From Actinobacteria bacterium IMCC19121 (lineage in GTDB: Bacteria > Actinomycetota > Actinomycetes > Nanopelagicales > Nanopelagicaceae), in contig CP015605.1 in NCBI GenBank assembly GCA_002284895.1, positions 1,116,001 to 1,180,000 of the forward strand: DNA of 64,000 bases. The letters run 5' to 3'. This document shows, in pieces, positions 19,013 to 26,514 of this stretch. Each line of letters starts with the position of its first letter. Positions within the stretch are counted from its first letter, which is position 1. The notes beneath the pieces were generated by a model. The model saw only the letters and a program-made list of their open reading frames with translations. It searched no databases and had not been told where the DNA came from. A program made the translations under genes and the position numbers.

Positions 19013-19765
19013 CTAGCCTACCGAATACTTATGTGCCAACGCCTTTATTTCTTCTCCGAAGGCGTGTGAAAGATGCAAAGGCCGTGAATCAATCGATGAA
19101 ATCGCATGCGATAAACGCAAACTACTAATAAAGAAGGCAGAGCTGATTTCCACTAGCCGATCTACTGGGATGCTCTCAATAGCAACTAGCTCATTTTCAA
19201 TCAGAATCTGACGAATAATTCCAGGTAAAACAACATCAGTAGTTGGCGGTGTTACCCATCGCCCATCGATGTGGACAATCAAATTGGTAACTGATCCCTC
19301 ACAGATATTTCCGTCAGGGTTTATAACAATGGCATCATCAAAGCCAGCAAGGCGGGCTTGCTCAAGAATCTCTAAACGGTTGGCATATGGAAATCTTTTG
19401 TGGACTTCACCACTCACTGCTTCGGGATGCATGCGCACATCAGCGCTCTTCTCTTGTTCCTTATGTGGCATATGAACAGCCAACCAATTACCGTGGTTAT
19501 CGAAAGAAATCCGCAGCATCCCTAAACCCTGTGGAACTGAGGCAAACAAATCAGTCACACCTTGTGAAATCTGATCAGAGCTTGGCATCGAAATCCCAAC
19601 AGCTAATGCGCTGTGCTGTGCCCTGGCAATGTGGCGAGATAAAGAGAATGGCTTGTTCCCAACACTTTTGATCGTTTCGAATATTCCTTCGCCTTCTAGC
19701 CACCCTGAACTATTTGCTGGCACATTGTTAATACTTTTCAGTTCACCGTTGAAAATCACTCTCAT
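19013..19765 (-). CDS. pabC: Class IV aminotransferase-fold protein, PabC-like (aminodeoxychorismate lyase)
   Basis: A 250-residue class IV PLP-enzyme fold. [27 protein letters not shown] and [13 protein letters not shown] followed by LPGIIRQ match the family. Next to pabB it should release p-aminobenzoate and pyruvate from aminodeoxychorismate for folate synthesis. One point is odd: aligned to the K-x-x-N-R-L-E motif of E. coli PabC, which carries the PLP lysine, this protein reads P-Y-A-N-R-L-E, and the nearest lysine is six residues before the Asn. Either the lysine has shifted or the protein is not a normal PLP lyase. Its start overlaps the pabB stop by 4 bases. Confidence 0.7.
   Translation of the reverse strand: MRVIFNGELKSINNVPANSSGWLEGEGIFETIKSVGNKPFSLSRHIARAQHSALAVGISMPSSDQISQGVTDLFASVPQGLGMLRISFDNHGNWLAVHMPHKEQEKSADVRMHPEAVSGEVHKRFPYANRLEILEQARLAGFDDAIVINPDGNICEGSVTNLIVHIDGRWVTPPTTDVVLPGIIRQILIENELVAIESIPVDRLVEISSAFFISSLRLSHAISSIDSRPLHLSHAFGEEIKALAHKYSVG
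19015..19020 (-). promoter_or_regulatory. Putative -10 of thrS (leaderless)
   Basis: TAGGCT on the minus strand, 6 bases before the thrS ATG, inside the 3' end of the upstream pabC-like gene. Confidence 0.6.
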
Positions 19766-20751
19766 AACTCACCACCAGCAAGTGAGACTAGACGTCTTGC
19801 CTTAAGTTGAGTTTCTTCCCATTCATCATTTGCAACACTGGCCCACGTGATTCCAGCACCCGTACCAAATCGCAACTTGTCATCTTTATAGAAGATTCGG
19901 ATTGCAACTGATAGTTCACACTTATCCCCCTGCACCCAACCCAGCGCACCGCAATACGGCCCGCGCTTTCCTTCATTATCTTTAATGACAGAGACGGCAG
20001 AAGATTTTGGAGCACCACTAATTGATCCTGGTGGACTCAAGCGAGTGAAGATCTCTGCCCAAGTAATCCCATCTTTGAGCTCGCCTTCAATATCTGACAC
20101 CAAATGAACTAAGCCAGGATGAGCTTCAGTTGAAAGCAAACGCGGGACAGTCACACTTCCGCTCTTACAAATCTGCCCTAAATCATTTCGCATCAAATCA
20201 ACAATCATCACGTTTTCGGCTTTGTCCTTCACGCCAAAATCGACTGTGCCAACTGGTGCTGTGCCCTTGATGGGCGACGTGCGAATTCGTCCCCCATCGC
20301 GTTTGAGGAAAAGTTCAGGTGATGCAGAAGCAATGTTGATTCCAGGTGCTTCTAAATAAGAAGCCCAGGGCGCAGGATTGCCTTCTAGAATCTTTGAAAA
20401 CAGACCGCGCAGATTTTCGACATCAATATCGATAGAGATTTCCCTGCACGCATTAACTTGATAGACCCAGCCTTGTGCAATGTGCTCTTGCACTTTCTTT
20501 ACATATGCAACGTATTGACTTTCATTTAAACTACTTGACCACTGGCCATCTATTTTCTGCCATGGTGATATTGGAAAACTTGCTTCAATGACATGATCAA
20601 ATTTGAAAGCTTGAAATGCGCCTTCAAAAGTAGTTGAGACAGCCCAGAATCCCCCGTCGGCTAACGATGATGGATCATTTGAAACCTGCGACAGGCCAGT
20701 TGCCAACCGCCCATTCATCCAGAAAACAGGCGCATTCTTCGATGAACTCAC
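19762..20751 (-). CDS. pabB: Aminodeoxychorismate synthase component I
   Basis: A chorismate-binding enzyme of about 329 residues. With a glutaminase partner it forms aminodeoxychorismate for folate. Conserved blocks are PIKGTAPVG with the key Lys, NVMIVDLMRNDLG, TEAHPGLVHLVSDIEGEL, PPGSISGAPK and the C-terminal FGTGAGITWAS. The frame stays open to 21027, but those codons run backwards over tRNA-Gly and tRNA-Cys and are not coding. GTG 20751 is the first reasonable start after the tRNA and gives MSSSKNAPVFWMNGRLATGL; it lacks a ribosome-binding site, so the start is uncertain. No glutaminase subunit is in the window. Confidence 0.9.
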   Translation of the reverse strand: MSSSKNAPVFWMNGRLATGLSQVSNDPSSLADGGFWAVSTTFEGAFQAFKFDHVIEASFPISPWQKIDGQWSSSLNESQYVAYVKKVQEHIAQGWVYQVNACREISIDIDVENLRGLFSKILEGNPAPWASYLEAPGINIASASPELFLKRDGGRIRTSPIKGTAPVGTVDFGVKDKAENVMIVDLMRNDLGQICKSGSVTVPRLLSTEAHPGLVHLVSDIEGELKDGITWAEIFTRLSPPGSISGAPKSSAVSVIKDNEGKRGPYCGALGWVQGDKCELSVAIRIFYKDDKLRFGTGAGITWASVANDEWEETQLKARRLVSLAGGEL

Positions 20752-20799
20752 AAGGTAACGGTAGTCATTGAATTCCCACTTTGGCGCTATGGCCTCACC

Positions 20800-20805
20800 T
20801 ACGAT
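20800..20805 (+). promoter_or_regulatory. Putative -10 of tRNA-Gly
   Basis: TACGAT, ending 15 bases before the first base of tRNA-Gly, the right place for a transcript starting near 20812. No clear -35. Confidence 0.45.
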
Positions 20806-20820
20806 AGATTTGCCCTCCTC

Positions 20821-20893
20821 GCGGACGTAGCGCAGTTGGTAGCGCGGAACCTTGCCAAGGTTCAGGTCGCCGGTTCGAACCCGGTCGTCCGCT
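20821..20893 (+). tRNA. tRNA-Gly (GCC)
   Basis: A 73-base cloverleaf. The acceptor arm GCGGACG pairs with CGTCCGC, discriminator T. Anticodon stem GAACC/GGTTC encloses TTGCCAA, giving anticodon GCC (Gly). The T arm contains GGTTCGAACCC. CCA is not encoded. A terminator follows directly. Confidence 0.96.
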
Positions 20894-20905
20894 CTCAAAA
20901 CTGAT

Positions 20906-20941
20906 CGCCGTTCACGTAAAAAATGAACGGCGTTCGTTTTT
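20906..20941 (+). terminator. Intrinsic terminator after tRNA-Gly
   Basis: A perfect 9-bp stem, CGCCGTTCA at 20906-20914 with TGAACGGCG at 20924-20932, with an A-rich 9-base loop, followed by TTCGTTTTT. It ends just before tRNA-Cys, so the two tRNAs are probably separate transcripts. Confidence 0.85.
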
Positions 20942-21012
20942 GGTCGGATGGCCGAGAGGCGAGGCAAGGGACTGCAAATCCCTCTACACGGGTTCAAATC
21001 CCGTTCCGACCT
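20942..21012 (+). tRNA. tRNA-Cys (GCA)
   Basis: A 71-base cloverleaf. Acceptor GGTCGGA pairs with TCCGACC, discriminator T. Anticodon stem AGGGA/TCCCT encloses CTGCAAA, giving anticodon GCA (Cys). The T arm has GGTTCAAATCC. CCA is not encoded. Confidence 0.95.
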
Positions 21013-21043
21013 CAAGTAGCAAAACAAGTAAAAGGAAGAGTTA

Positions 21044-21382
21044 ATGGACCAAGACGTCAGACCGTGGGGTCGCTATGAAATCTTGTCTGAAAGTTCAGAT
21101 CACAAAGTAAAGAGAATTGTTGTTGATGCTGGTGCCCGCTTTTCTTATCAACGCCATCAACATCGTGCTGAACATTGGTTTATCGTCAGCGGTAATGCAA
21201 AAGTGACTCACGAGGGCCTTGAATTTGAAATGTCAGCAGGAGATTCAATTGATATCGCCCAAGGCGAGCTTCATCGTTTAGCAAATATCGGCAGTGAGCC
21301 TGTTGTTTTCATTGAGGTTCAAAGCGGTTCATACTTTGGTGAAGATGATATTGAGCGTATTGAGGATGACTACAACCGCTAA
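21044..21382 (+). CDS. Cupin protein, mannose-6-phosphate isomerase type II-like
   Basis: A 112-residue single cupin domain. It starts DVRPWGRYEIL and contains HQHRAEHWFIVSGNAKV and GELHRLANIG, matching the isomerase domain at the C-terminus of ManC/AlgA-type bifunctional enzymes. Metal ligands His, His, Glu and a later His are visible. It may interconvert mannose 6-phosphate and fructose 6-phosphate, supplying GDP-mannose for PIMs, but stand-alone domains of this kind are not all characterised. AGGAAG lies about 6 bases before the ATG. It follows tRNA-Cys by 31 bases. Confidence 0.8.
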   Translation: MDQDVRPWGRYEILSESSDHKVKRIVVDAGARFSYQRHQHRAEHWFIVSGNAKVTHEGLEFEMSAGDSIDIAQGELHRLANIGSEPVVFIEVQSGSYFGEDDIERIEDDYNR

Positions 21383-21403
21383 TAACTACATATTTTCGTG
21401 AGG

Positions 21404-21409
21404 TATGAT
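21404..21409 (+). promoter_or_regulatory. Putative -10 of tRNA-Val
   Basis: TATGAT, ending 15 bases before the first base of tRNA-Val; same spacing as at tRNA-Gly. No clear -35. Confidence 0.5.
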
Positions 21410-21424
21410 TTCTCACTCAAGCAA

Positions 21425-21496
21425 GGATCGTTGGCTCAGCGGTAGAGCACCACATTGACATTGTGGGGGTCACTGGTTCGATCCCAGTACGGTCCA
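21425..21496 (+). tRNA. tRNA-Val (GAC)
   Basis: A 72-base cloverleaf. Acceptor GGATCGT pairs with ACGGTCC (one G-T wobble), discriminator A. Anticodon stem CCACA/TGTGG encloses TTGACAT, giving anticodon GAC (Val). The T arm contains GGTTCGATCCC. CCA is not encoded. Confidence 0.95.
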
Positions 21497-21555
21497 CTTC
21501 AGTAAGTTCATCTAGACGCATAGAAAACTATCGGAGCGCCTTGAATGTCAGCCGA

Positions 21556-21561
21556 TACAAT
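21556..21561 (+). promoter_or_regulatory. Putative -10 of Mg-sensor/transporter operon (leaderless)
   Basis: TACAAT, 7 bases before ATG 21569, with no ribosome-binding site. It probably drives the MgtE_N/CBS gene and the overlapping transporter gene. Confidence 0.6.
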
Positions 21562-21568
21562 TTGACAC

Positions 21569-22915
21569 ATGAGCGCCTCAACAAAAAAGCCTATTGCCCG
21601 TGTGGTCAATACCGTTGAGCGTGCCGTGGGACGGCGTGATCTGGTGTTGGCGCGCAAAGGTGTTCGCGATTCTGTTGTTTCACTTGCAGGGTTATTGGGC
21701 TGTCCAGTAACCAATGAAGACGGCCGTGAGATTGGCCGCTTAGTTGATGTTGTAGTTAAACACGGACAAGATGCTTATCCACCAGTATCAGGATTAATCG
21801 TAAAGGTAGGTCTGCGTCGATCCTTTATTGATGGAGCGCGTATTGCAAAGCTAGAGCGCCATCAAATCAAGCTCTCTTCCACAACTATCAACTTGACTGA
21901 CTACAAGCGCCGCAGTGATGAGTCATTACTAGATGCCGATGTGCTTGATCACCAAATTGTGGATGTGAACGGGCTACGGGTTGTGCGCTCATCAGATTTA
22001 TATCTTGCGCCTTTGGATAAAGAAATCCGAGTAGTCGGCGTGGATATTTCTTTTGTTACCTTCCTTCGCCGCATCTTTCCTGGCGCACTTGGTCGCCGTG
22101 CAACACCTCAACACGTTCTGGACTGGGCAACGGTGGCATCACTTGCTGATACTTCTGGCGTTGTGAAAACTTCTGGTTCTAAAACCGCCCTGTCGCAGCT
22201 TCGCCCTGCCGACTTAGCTGACTTAATTGAAGATTTAGCTGGCCGCGAACAAAGTGCACTCATTGAAATGTTGGATCCAGAGTTAGCAGCTGATGCGCTA
22301 GAAGAAATGGAAGATGAAGAATTGCAGGGTCTGCTTCGAGGTTTGAGCGAAGGACGAGCTGCCGAACTCTTAAGCCGCATGGAACCAGATGAATCTGCTG
22401 AAGTTTTGCGTGATTTAGATGATGAGCACCGTGAAGATATTTTGAAAGCCATGGACTCCAAAATGGCTAAACAGTTGCGCCAGCTTATTGCTTTTGATGA
22501 AACTCTTGCCGGTGGAATCATGACCACTCACATGGTCTTTGCCCAAGAAAATGACACTTGCGGTGAAGCCCTAGCTCGCCTGGTGGAAAACCGTGATCGT
22601 GATATCTCCGACGGCGTTGTTATCGTTGATAGCAAAGGCAAGTTAGTTGACCATATCCAAATTATTGAGTTGGTTGCAGCTAAATCCACGGCCCTTTTGA
22701 GCACTTTGATCGGTCCCCCTTATCCAACATCTGTGCAAATAGATTCACCTTTGGATGAAGTAATTGAAGAGTTTTCTAATAACCGCGGTGCATCCATCGT
22801 TGTCATTGATGAAAAAGGAAAGCCTGTAGGTCGCATTTTGGCTGATGACTTGGTGGATGCACTTAAACCAGAAGAGCAGCATGGATTATCTAAGGGAACG
22901 GGTGCGCTCTCATGA
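21569..22915 (+). CDS. PRC-barrel / MgtE_N / CBS protein (magnesium sensor-like)
   Basis: A 448-residue soluble protein with the cytoplasmic half of the magnesium channel MgtE but no pore. Order: PRC-barrel-like N-terminus (GCPVTNEDGREIGRLVDVVV near 48), a second such segment near 130, MgtE_N superhelical repeats near 210-315 (LADLIEDLAGREQSALIEML, LEEMEDEELQGLLRGLSEGR), then two CBS domains near 320-435. In MgtE this N/CBS module senses cytoplasmic Mg. The next gene, an Nramp-like transporter, overlaps by 4 bases, so this protein probably gates or senses for it. The pairing recurs in actinobacteria, to my knowledge without assigned function. Confidence 0.85.
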   Translation: MSASTKKPIARVVNTVERAVGRRDLVLARKGVRDSVVSLAGLLGCPVTNEDGREIGRLVDVVVKHGQDAYPPVSGLIVKVGLRRSFIDGARIAKLERHQIKLSSTTINLTDYKRRSDESLLDADVLDHQIVDVNGLRVVRSSDLYLAPLDKEIRVVGVDISFVTFLRRIFPGALGRRATPQHVLDWATVASLADTSGVVKTSGSKTALSQLRPADLADLIEDLAGREQSALIEMLDPELAADALEEMEDEELQGLLRGLSEGRAAELLSRMEPDESAEVLRDLDDEHREDILKAMDSKMAKQLRQLIAFDETLAGGIMTTHMVFAQENDTCGEALARLVENRDRDISDGVVIVDSKGKLVDHIQIIELVAAKSTALLSTLIGPPYPTSVQIDSPLDEVIEEFSNNRGASIVVIDEKGKPVGRILADDLVDALKPEEQHGLSKGTGALS

Positions 22916-24147
22916 CAACAACGCGCAAGATCCGCTTAGCTGCACTTCTATCAGTGATGGGCCCTGGAATTATTGCTGGGCTTTCAGATGATGATCCGGC
23001 CGGCATCACCACCTACTCTCAATTGGGAGCAAAGTTTGGTTACCAAATGTTGTGGGTACTGGTGCTCTCTACGATTGCATTAGTGATCTTTCAGGATTTA
23101 GGTGCCCGTATTGGTGTTGTTACGCGCCAAGGTCTCATTGGTTTGGTTCGCCAAAAATATGGAGCACGTTCAGGAACTCTCAGTGCCAGTGCTTTGATTA
23201 TCGCAAACTTTGGAACTCTGACTGCCGAGTTCGCGGGTATTGCAGTTGCTGGTGAGCTATTTGGTATTTCGCGCTTTGTCACAGTTCCAGCCGGAGCTCT
23301 GGTGGTTTCCTTCTTGGTGTTGCGTGGCTCATTTGCCAATGTTGAAAAAGTTTTCTTCGCACTCTCTGCAGTTTTTATCTCATACATTGTTGCAGGCTTC
23401 ATGGCACATCCCGATTGGGGTCAAGCTGCCCGGGGCGTCTTTGTTCCATCTATGCCCTTCACACATGATGCTATTTATCTAGCTACTGCAACCCTCGGAA
23501 CAACTCTTGCCCCATGGGGATTAGCTTTCATTCAAAGTTATGCAGTTGATAAACGCTTAACTCGCGATGACTTAAAGCTTTTGCGCATCGATGTGTGGAC
23601 TGGATCTTTGCTAACAGGAATCATTGGTTTCTTCGTAGTTATTACCTGTGCTGCGACGTTAAACAAAGAAGGACTAACGAGCATCACTGATGCTTCCCAA
23701 GCTGCTCGAGCTCTTGAGCCTTTAGCCGGCACTATGGCTAAAGCGCTTTTTGCTATTGGTTTAGTAGGAGCGGCATTACTTGCAGCCTCCATCTTGCCCT
23801 TATCGACTGCTTATTCAGTCGGTGATCTAACTGGTCAACCAGCAGCTTTAGATGATGGCCCAAAAGAGGCGCCGTTGTTTTATGCAACTTTTGGAGTGAT
23901 GACCGTTTTTGCTGCAGGACTAATTCTTATACCTGGCCTACCCCTAATCAAAGTTCTTGTTTTCACTCAGATTCTTAATGCAATCTTGCTTTTGCCTTTA
24001 TTGATATTTATGTATGGAATATCTAAAGACGAGCGTCTTATGGGTGAGTTTGCCTCTAGTAAGCGCATGCGTGGTGTTTATGGCTTGATTATTTCTATGG
24101 TCTCTATCTGTGTTATTGCACTGCTGTGGTTCTCGATTAATCCCTAA
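22912..24147 (+). CDS. Nramp-family divalent metal transporter, probably Mg-type (NRMT-like)
   Basis: A 411-residue membrane protein with about 11 helices and the Nramp fold. The first helix carries GPGIIAGLSDDDPAGITTYSQLG, where classical Mn/Fe Nramps have DPGN; the sixth helix reads LAPWGLAFIQS where they have the metal-binding MPH. Replacing Asn by Gly and Met by Ala at these places is, as I recall, the signature of Nramp-related magnesium transporters. The 4-base overlap with an MgtE-type Mg-sensor gene supports Mg as substrate. Calling it MntH would probably be wrong. Confidence 0.85.
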   Translation: MTTTRKIRLAALLSVMGPGIIAGLSDDDPAGITTYSQLGAKFGYQMLWVLVLSTIALVIFQDLGARIGVVTRQGLIGLVRQKYGARSGTLSASALIIANFGTLTAEFAGIAVAGELFGISRFVTVPAGALVVSFLVLRGSFANVEKVFFALSAVFISYIVAGFMAHPDWGQAARGVFVPSMPFTHDAIYLATATLGTTLAPWGLAFIQSYAVDKRLTRDDLKLLRIDVWTGSLLTGIIGFFVVITCAATLNKEGLTSITDASQAARALEPLAGTMAKALFAIGLVGAALLAASILPLSTAYSVGDLTGQPAALDDGPKEAPLFYATFGVMTVFAAGLILIPGLPLIKVLVFTQILNAILLLPLLIFMYGISKDERLMGEFASSKRMRGVYGLIISMVSICVIALLWFSINP

Positions 24148-24633
24148 ATGATTAGAGCCGCAACCTCCAGCGATATCGCTGCAATAACTGCTATCTATAA
24201 CGATGTTATTGCAACTACCAATGCCATCTATCGCGAAGACCAAGTGGATGTATCTGAGCGCATGGCATGGTTTGAGGATAAGAGCTCACATGCGTACCCG
24301 GTTATCGTTGCTGAGCAAGATGGGGTTGTAGTCGGTTATGGAGTCTTTGGTTCTTTTCGCTTTGGTGAAGGCTATAACCACACTGTTGAGCACAGCGTCC
24401 ACGTTGCCTCATCACATCGCGGCCAGGGAATTGGTAAAGAGATTCTCGAGCATTTAATAGCTTCAGCGCGTGAGCAACAGCGAAAAGTAATGATTGCAGC
24501 TATTGATTCCACCAATATTGCATCCATTAATCTCCACGCTGCTTATGGTTTTAAAGAAAGTGCACGAATGCCGCATGTGGCACAAAAACACGGACAGCTG
24601 CTCGATCTAGTTTTAATGCAGTTGGAGTTATAA
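24148..24633 (+). CDS. GNAT N-acetyltransferase (phosphinothricin/methionine-sulfone acetyltransferase-like)
   Basis: A 161-residue GNAT acyltransferase. MIRAATSSDIAAITAIYNDVI and the acetyl-CoA loop HRGQGIGKEILEHLI near 90-104 define the fold; EHSVHVASSHRG and NIASINLHAAYGF resemble the Pat/MddA subfamily that acetylates phosphinothricin, methionine sulfone or sulfoximine. The physiological substrate is unknown. It starts right after the transporter stop, so it is co-transcribed. It ends 2 bases from the convergent VOC gene. Confidence 0.8.
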   Translation: MIRAATSSDIAAITAIYNDVIATTNAIYREDQVDVSERMAWFEDKSSHAYPVIVAEQDGVVVGYGVFGSFRFGEGYNHTVEHSVHVASSHRGQGIGKEILEHLIASAREQQRKVMIAAIDSTNIASINLHAAYGFKESARMPHVAQKHGQLLDLVLMQLEL

Positions 24634-24635
24634 AA

Positions 24636-25091
24636 CTATTTATGTAGATCTGCGATAACAATGCGCTTCATATTGCGCATTTGCGCCCAGGCATAGGCCG
24701 ATACTTCAGGATCTGGGCTATTGAGATAGTCACCCATTTGTTGAGGACTAACTTGCCAGCTCACACCAAATGCATCAACGCACCATCCACATTGACCTTC
24801 TTGCCCATCTTTTGTGATTGCATCCCACAAACGATCTGATTCTTCTTGCCCATCGCAGGAAATTGACAGTGAAATTGAGGGATTAAATATTGGACCACCT
24901 GGCCAGCCCATACCTACAAATTGATGGCCATAGATTGTGTATTCAGCCGTCATCAGCTTGCCATCAGCCTCTGGCCGTCCAGAGCTTTGTAGGACGAATT
25001 GATCTCCAAAAGTTTGACTGTAAAAATCCAACGCTTCTTCTAGGTTGTTGTTAAACCATAGAAATGTTCGAAGTTGAGTTGGTTTGCTCAT
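24636..25091 (-). CDS. VOC family protein (PhnB-like)
   Basis: A 151-residue vicinal-oxygen-chelate fold protein of the PhnB / 3-demethylubiquinone methyltransferase-like group. It starts TQLRTFLWFNNNLEEALDFYSQTFGD; later blocks are NPSISLSISCDGQEESDRLW and GQCGWCVDAFGVSWQVSP. Members are common in bacteria and mostly uncharacterised. It starts one base after the hydrolase stop (CAAAGTAGATG), so it is in that operon. Confidence 0.8.
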   Translation of the reverse strand: MSKPTQLRTFLWFNNNLEEALDFYSQTFGDQFVLQSSGRPEADGKLMTAEYTIYGHQFVGMGWPGGPIFNPSISLSISCDGQEESDRLWDAITKDGQEGQCGWCVDAFGVSWQVSPQQMGDYLNSPDPEVSAYAWAQMRNMKRIVIADLHK

Positions 25092-25862
25092 CTACTTTGT
25101 GAGCCCTTCAATGAAAGTGAGTGAGTTCTGGAAAATCAACTCCTGGTCATAATCAAGCGTTGCAACGTGGTAACTATTGACCAATTCAATGCGAGTCTTA
25201 TGGGCAGAACCTAGGCCGGCCATGATGATTTCTGTGTTTGAAACTGGCAATGTGTGGTCTTCTACTGAGTGAAAAAGTTGAACGGGAACAGTTATTGTGC
25301 TCAAATTCTTTCGCGTAATCTTTAACATTTTTAGTAATTCTGCGATTCCACGAGTGGGTAGTGCGTCATAGCCATGTTCTGTTATTCCAGGGCGCTTGAT
25401 GTCATTTCCAACGCTGGAGCGAAGCTTCTGGAAATGTGAAATTAGGTAGGCCAATTGGTGCGGCAAGAACGCCACGTGAATCATTGGGTTAACTAAAATC
25501 AAACCTGCGAGTCGATCATTATTTGATTGCGCAATATTGAGCGTAGTTCCCCCACCCATAGATAAGCCTGCGACAAATACTTGGTCACAGCTCTTAAAGA
25601 GTTCATCTAACTCTGCTTGCACTTTTGCAGGCCACTCTTGCCACTTAACTTTATTGAGATCTTCTGGCTTAGTTCCATGACCCGGAAGTAATGGGACTCG
25701 AACGGTGTAGCCCTTGGAATGCAGGAACTCTCCCCATGGACGCATCGATGGTGGGGCACCTGTGAATCCATGAACGAGCAAGACTCCAACACGAGCATTT
25801 TTGCCTGAGCCTTGCGCCGACCAATCTTGCATCCAACCTGGGGGTGCTGTTTCAACTGCCAT
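25092..25862 (-). CDS. Alpha/beta hydrolase (carboxylesterase / monoglyceride lipase-like)
   Basis: A serine hydrolase of about 256 residues. LLVHGFTGAPPSMRPWGEFL forms the oxyanion region, AGLSMGGG the nucleophile elbow, and NSYHVATLD the catalytic His; the size fits Est30-type carboxylesterases. The frame is open to 26087, but the extra N-terminus lies over the divergent exonuclease and is low-complexity. ATG 25862 has TATTGT 7 bases upstream, a leaderless start, and begins MAVETAPPGWMQDWSAQ. Substrate unknown. Confidence 0.86.
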   Translation of the reverse strand: MAVETAPPGWMQDWSAQGSGKNARVGVLLVHGFTGAPPSMRPWGEFLHSKGYTVRVPLLPGHGTKPEDLNKVKWQEWPAKVQAELDELFKSCDQVFVAGLSMGGGTTLNIAQSNNDRLAGLILVNPMIHVAFLPHQLAYLISHFQKLRSSVGNDIKRPGITEHGYDALPTRGIAELLKMLKITRKNLSTITVPVQLFHSVEDHTLPVSNTEIIMAGLGSAHKTRIELVNSYHVATLDYDQELIFQNSLTFIEGLTK

Positions 25863-25869
25863 GGTCATC

Positions 25870-25875
25870 ACAATA
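25870..25875 (-). promoter_or_regulatory. Putative -10 of alpha/beta hydrolase gene (leaderless)
   Basis: TATTGT on the minus strand, 7 bases before ATG 25862. It supports the shorter start. Confidence 0.5.
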
Positions 25876-25904
25876 CGGGCGCTGTCAATGACGGTCCAAT
25901 CACT

Positions 25905-25910
25905 TACTAT
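25905..25910 (+). promoter_or_regulatory. Putative -10 of exonuclease gene (leaderless)
   Basis: TACTAT, 7 bases before ATG 25918, with no ribosome-binding site. It decides the exonuclease start. Confidence 0.6.
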
Positions 25911-25917
25911 CTCCACC

Positions 25918-26514
25918 ATGCATCTGTCCGAGGCCACCTTTGTTGTTGTGGATTTAGAGACCTCCGGAGCAGCACCTTCCACGGGAGCGGGCATCACTGA
26001 AATCGGTGCAGTTAAAGTGCGCGGCGGTGTAGTGATTGGTGAGTTTGAAACTTTTGTAAACCCGGGAGTTGAAATTTCGGCTTTCATTACTCAGCTCACC
26101 GGAATTACAGATCAGATGTTGGCCAATGCACCAACCATTGGCCAAGTATTTCCTTCATTCATAGAGTTCTTAGGGCCAGAGACGGAGAATGTTTTAGTTG
26201 CCCACAACGCACCTTTTGATGTGGGATTCCTAAAGGCGGCAGCTGCGCATTTGGATTACCCATGGCCTAATCATCATGTGGCTGACACGGCAAGGTTAGC
26301 TAGATATGTATTAACTAAAGATGATGTGATCAACTGCAAATTAGCCACTTTGGCCCAATTCTTTGGAGCCAGTACTTCTCCCACACACCGCGCCTTAGAT
26401 GATGCTCGCGCAACTGTAGATGTATTGCATGGCATCATCGAACGCCTTGGTGGCTTTGGAATTACGACTTTGCCTCAGTTTAAAAAAGTTAAGAAGCGGC
26501 TAGTTTCTGGCTAA
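25918..26514 (+). CDS. DEDDh 3'-5' exonuclease (DnaQ-like)
   Basis: A 198-residue exonuclease of the DNA polymerase III epsilon type. ExoI reads VVVDLETSG, ExoII AHNAPFDVGFL, ExoIII HRALDDARAT, so all catalytic acids and the His are in place. In several actinobacteria a similar domain is fused to a UvrC-like GIY-YIG domain; here it stands alone. It may proofread or trim DNA ends, or act on RNA. The frame opens at 25801 but ATG 25918 has a leaderless promoter. Its 3' end overlaps convergent trpD by 26 bases. Confidence 0.88.
   Translation: MHLSEATFVVVDLETSGAAPSTGAGITEIGAVKVRGGVVIGEFETFVNPGVEISAFITQLTGITDQMLANAPTIGQVFPSFIEFLGPETENVLVAHNAPFDVGFLKAAAAHLDYPWPNHHVADTARLARYVLTKDDVINCKLATLAQFFGASTSPTHRALDDARATVDVLHGIIERLGGFGITTLPQFKKVKKRLVSG

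Noticed and set aside
20752-21027. N-terminal extension of the pabB frame up to 21027
   Set aside because: It reads backwards through tRNA-Cys, the tRNA-Gly terminator and tRNA-Gly; the peptide is the usual shadow of tRNA genes.
25863-26087. Long N-terminus of the alpha/beta hydrolase
   Set aside because: It overlaps the divergent exonuclease, is Thr/Pro/Ser-rich without conservation, and a leaderless promoter marks ATG 25862.
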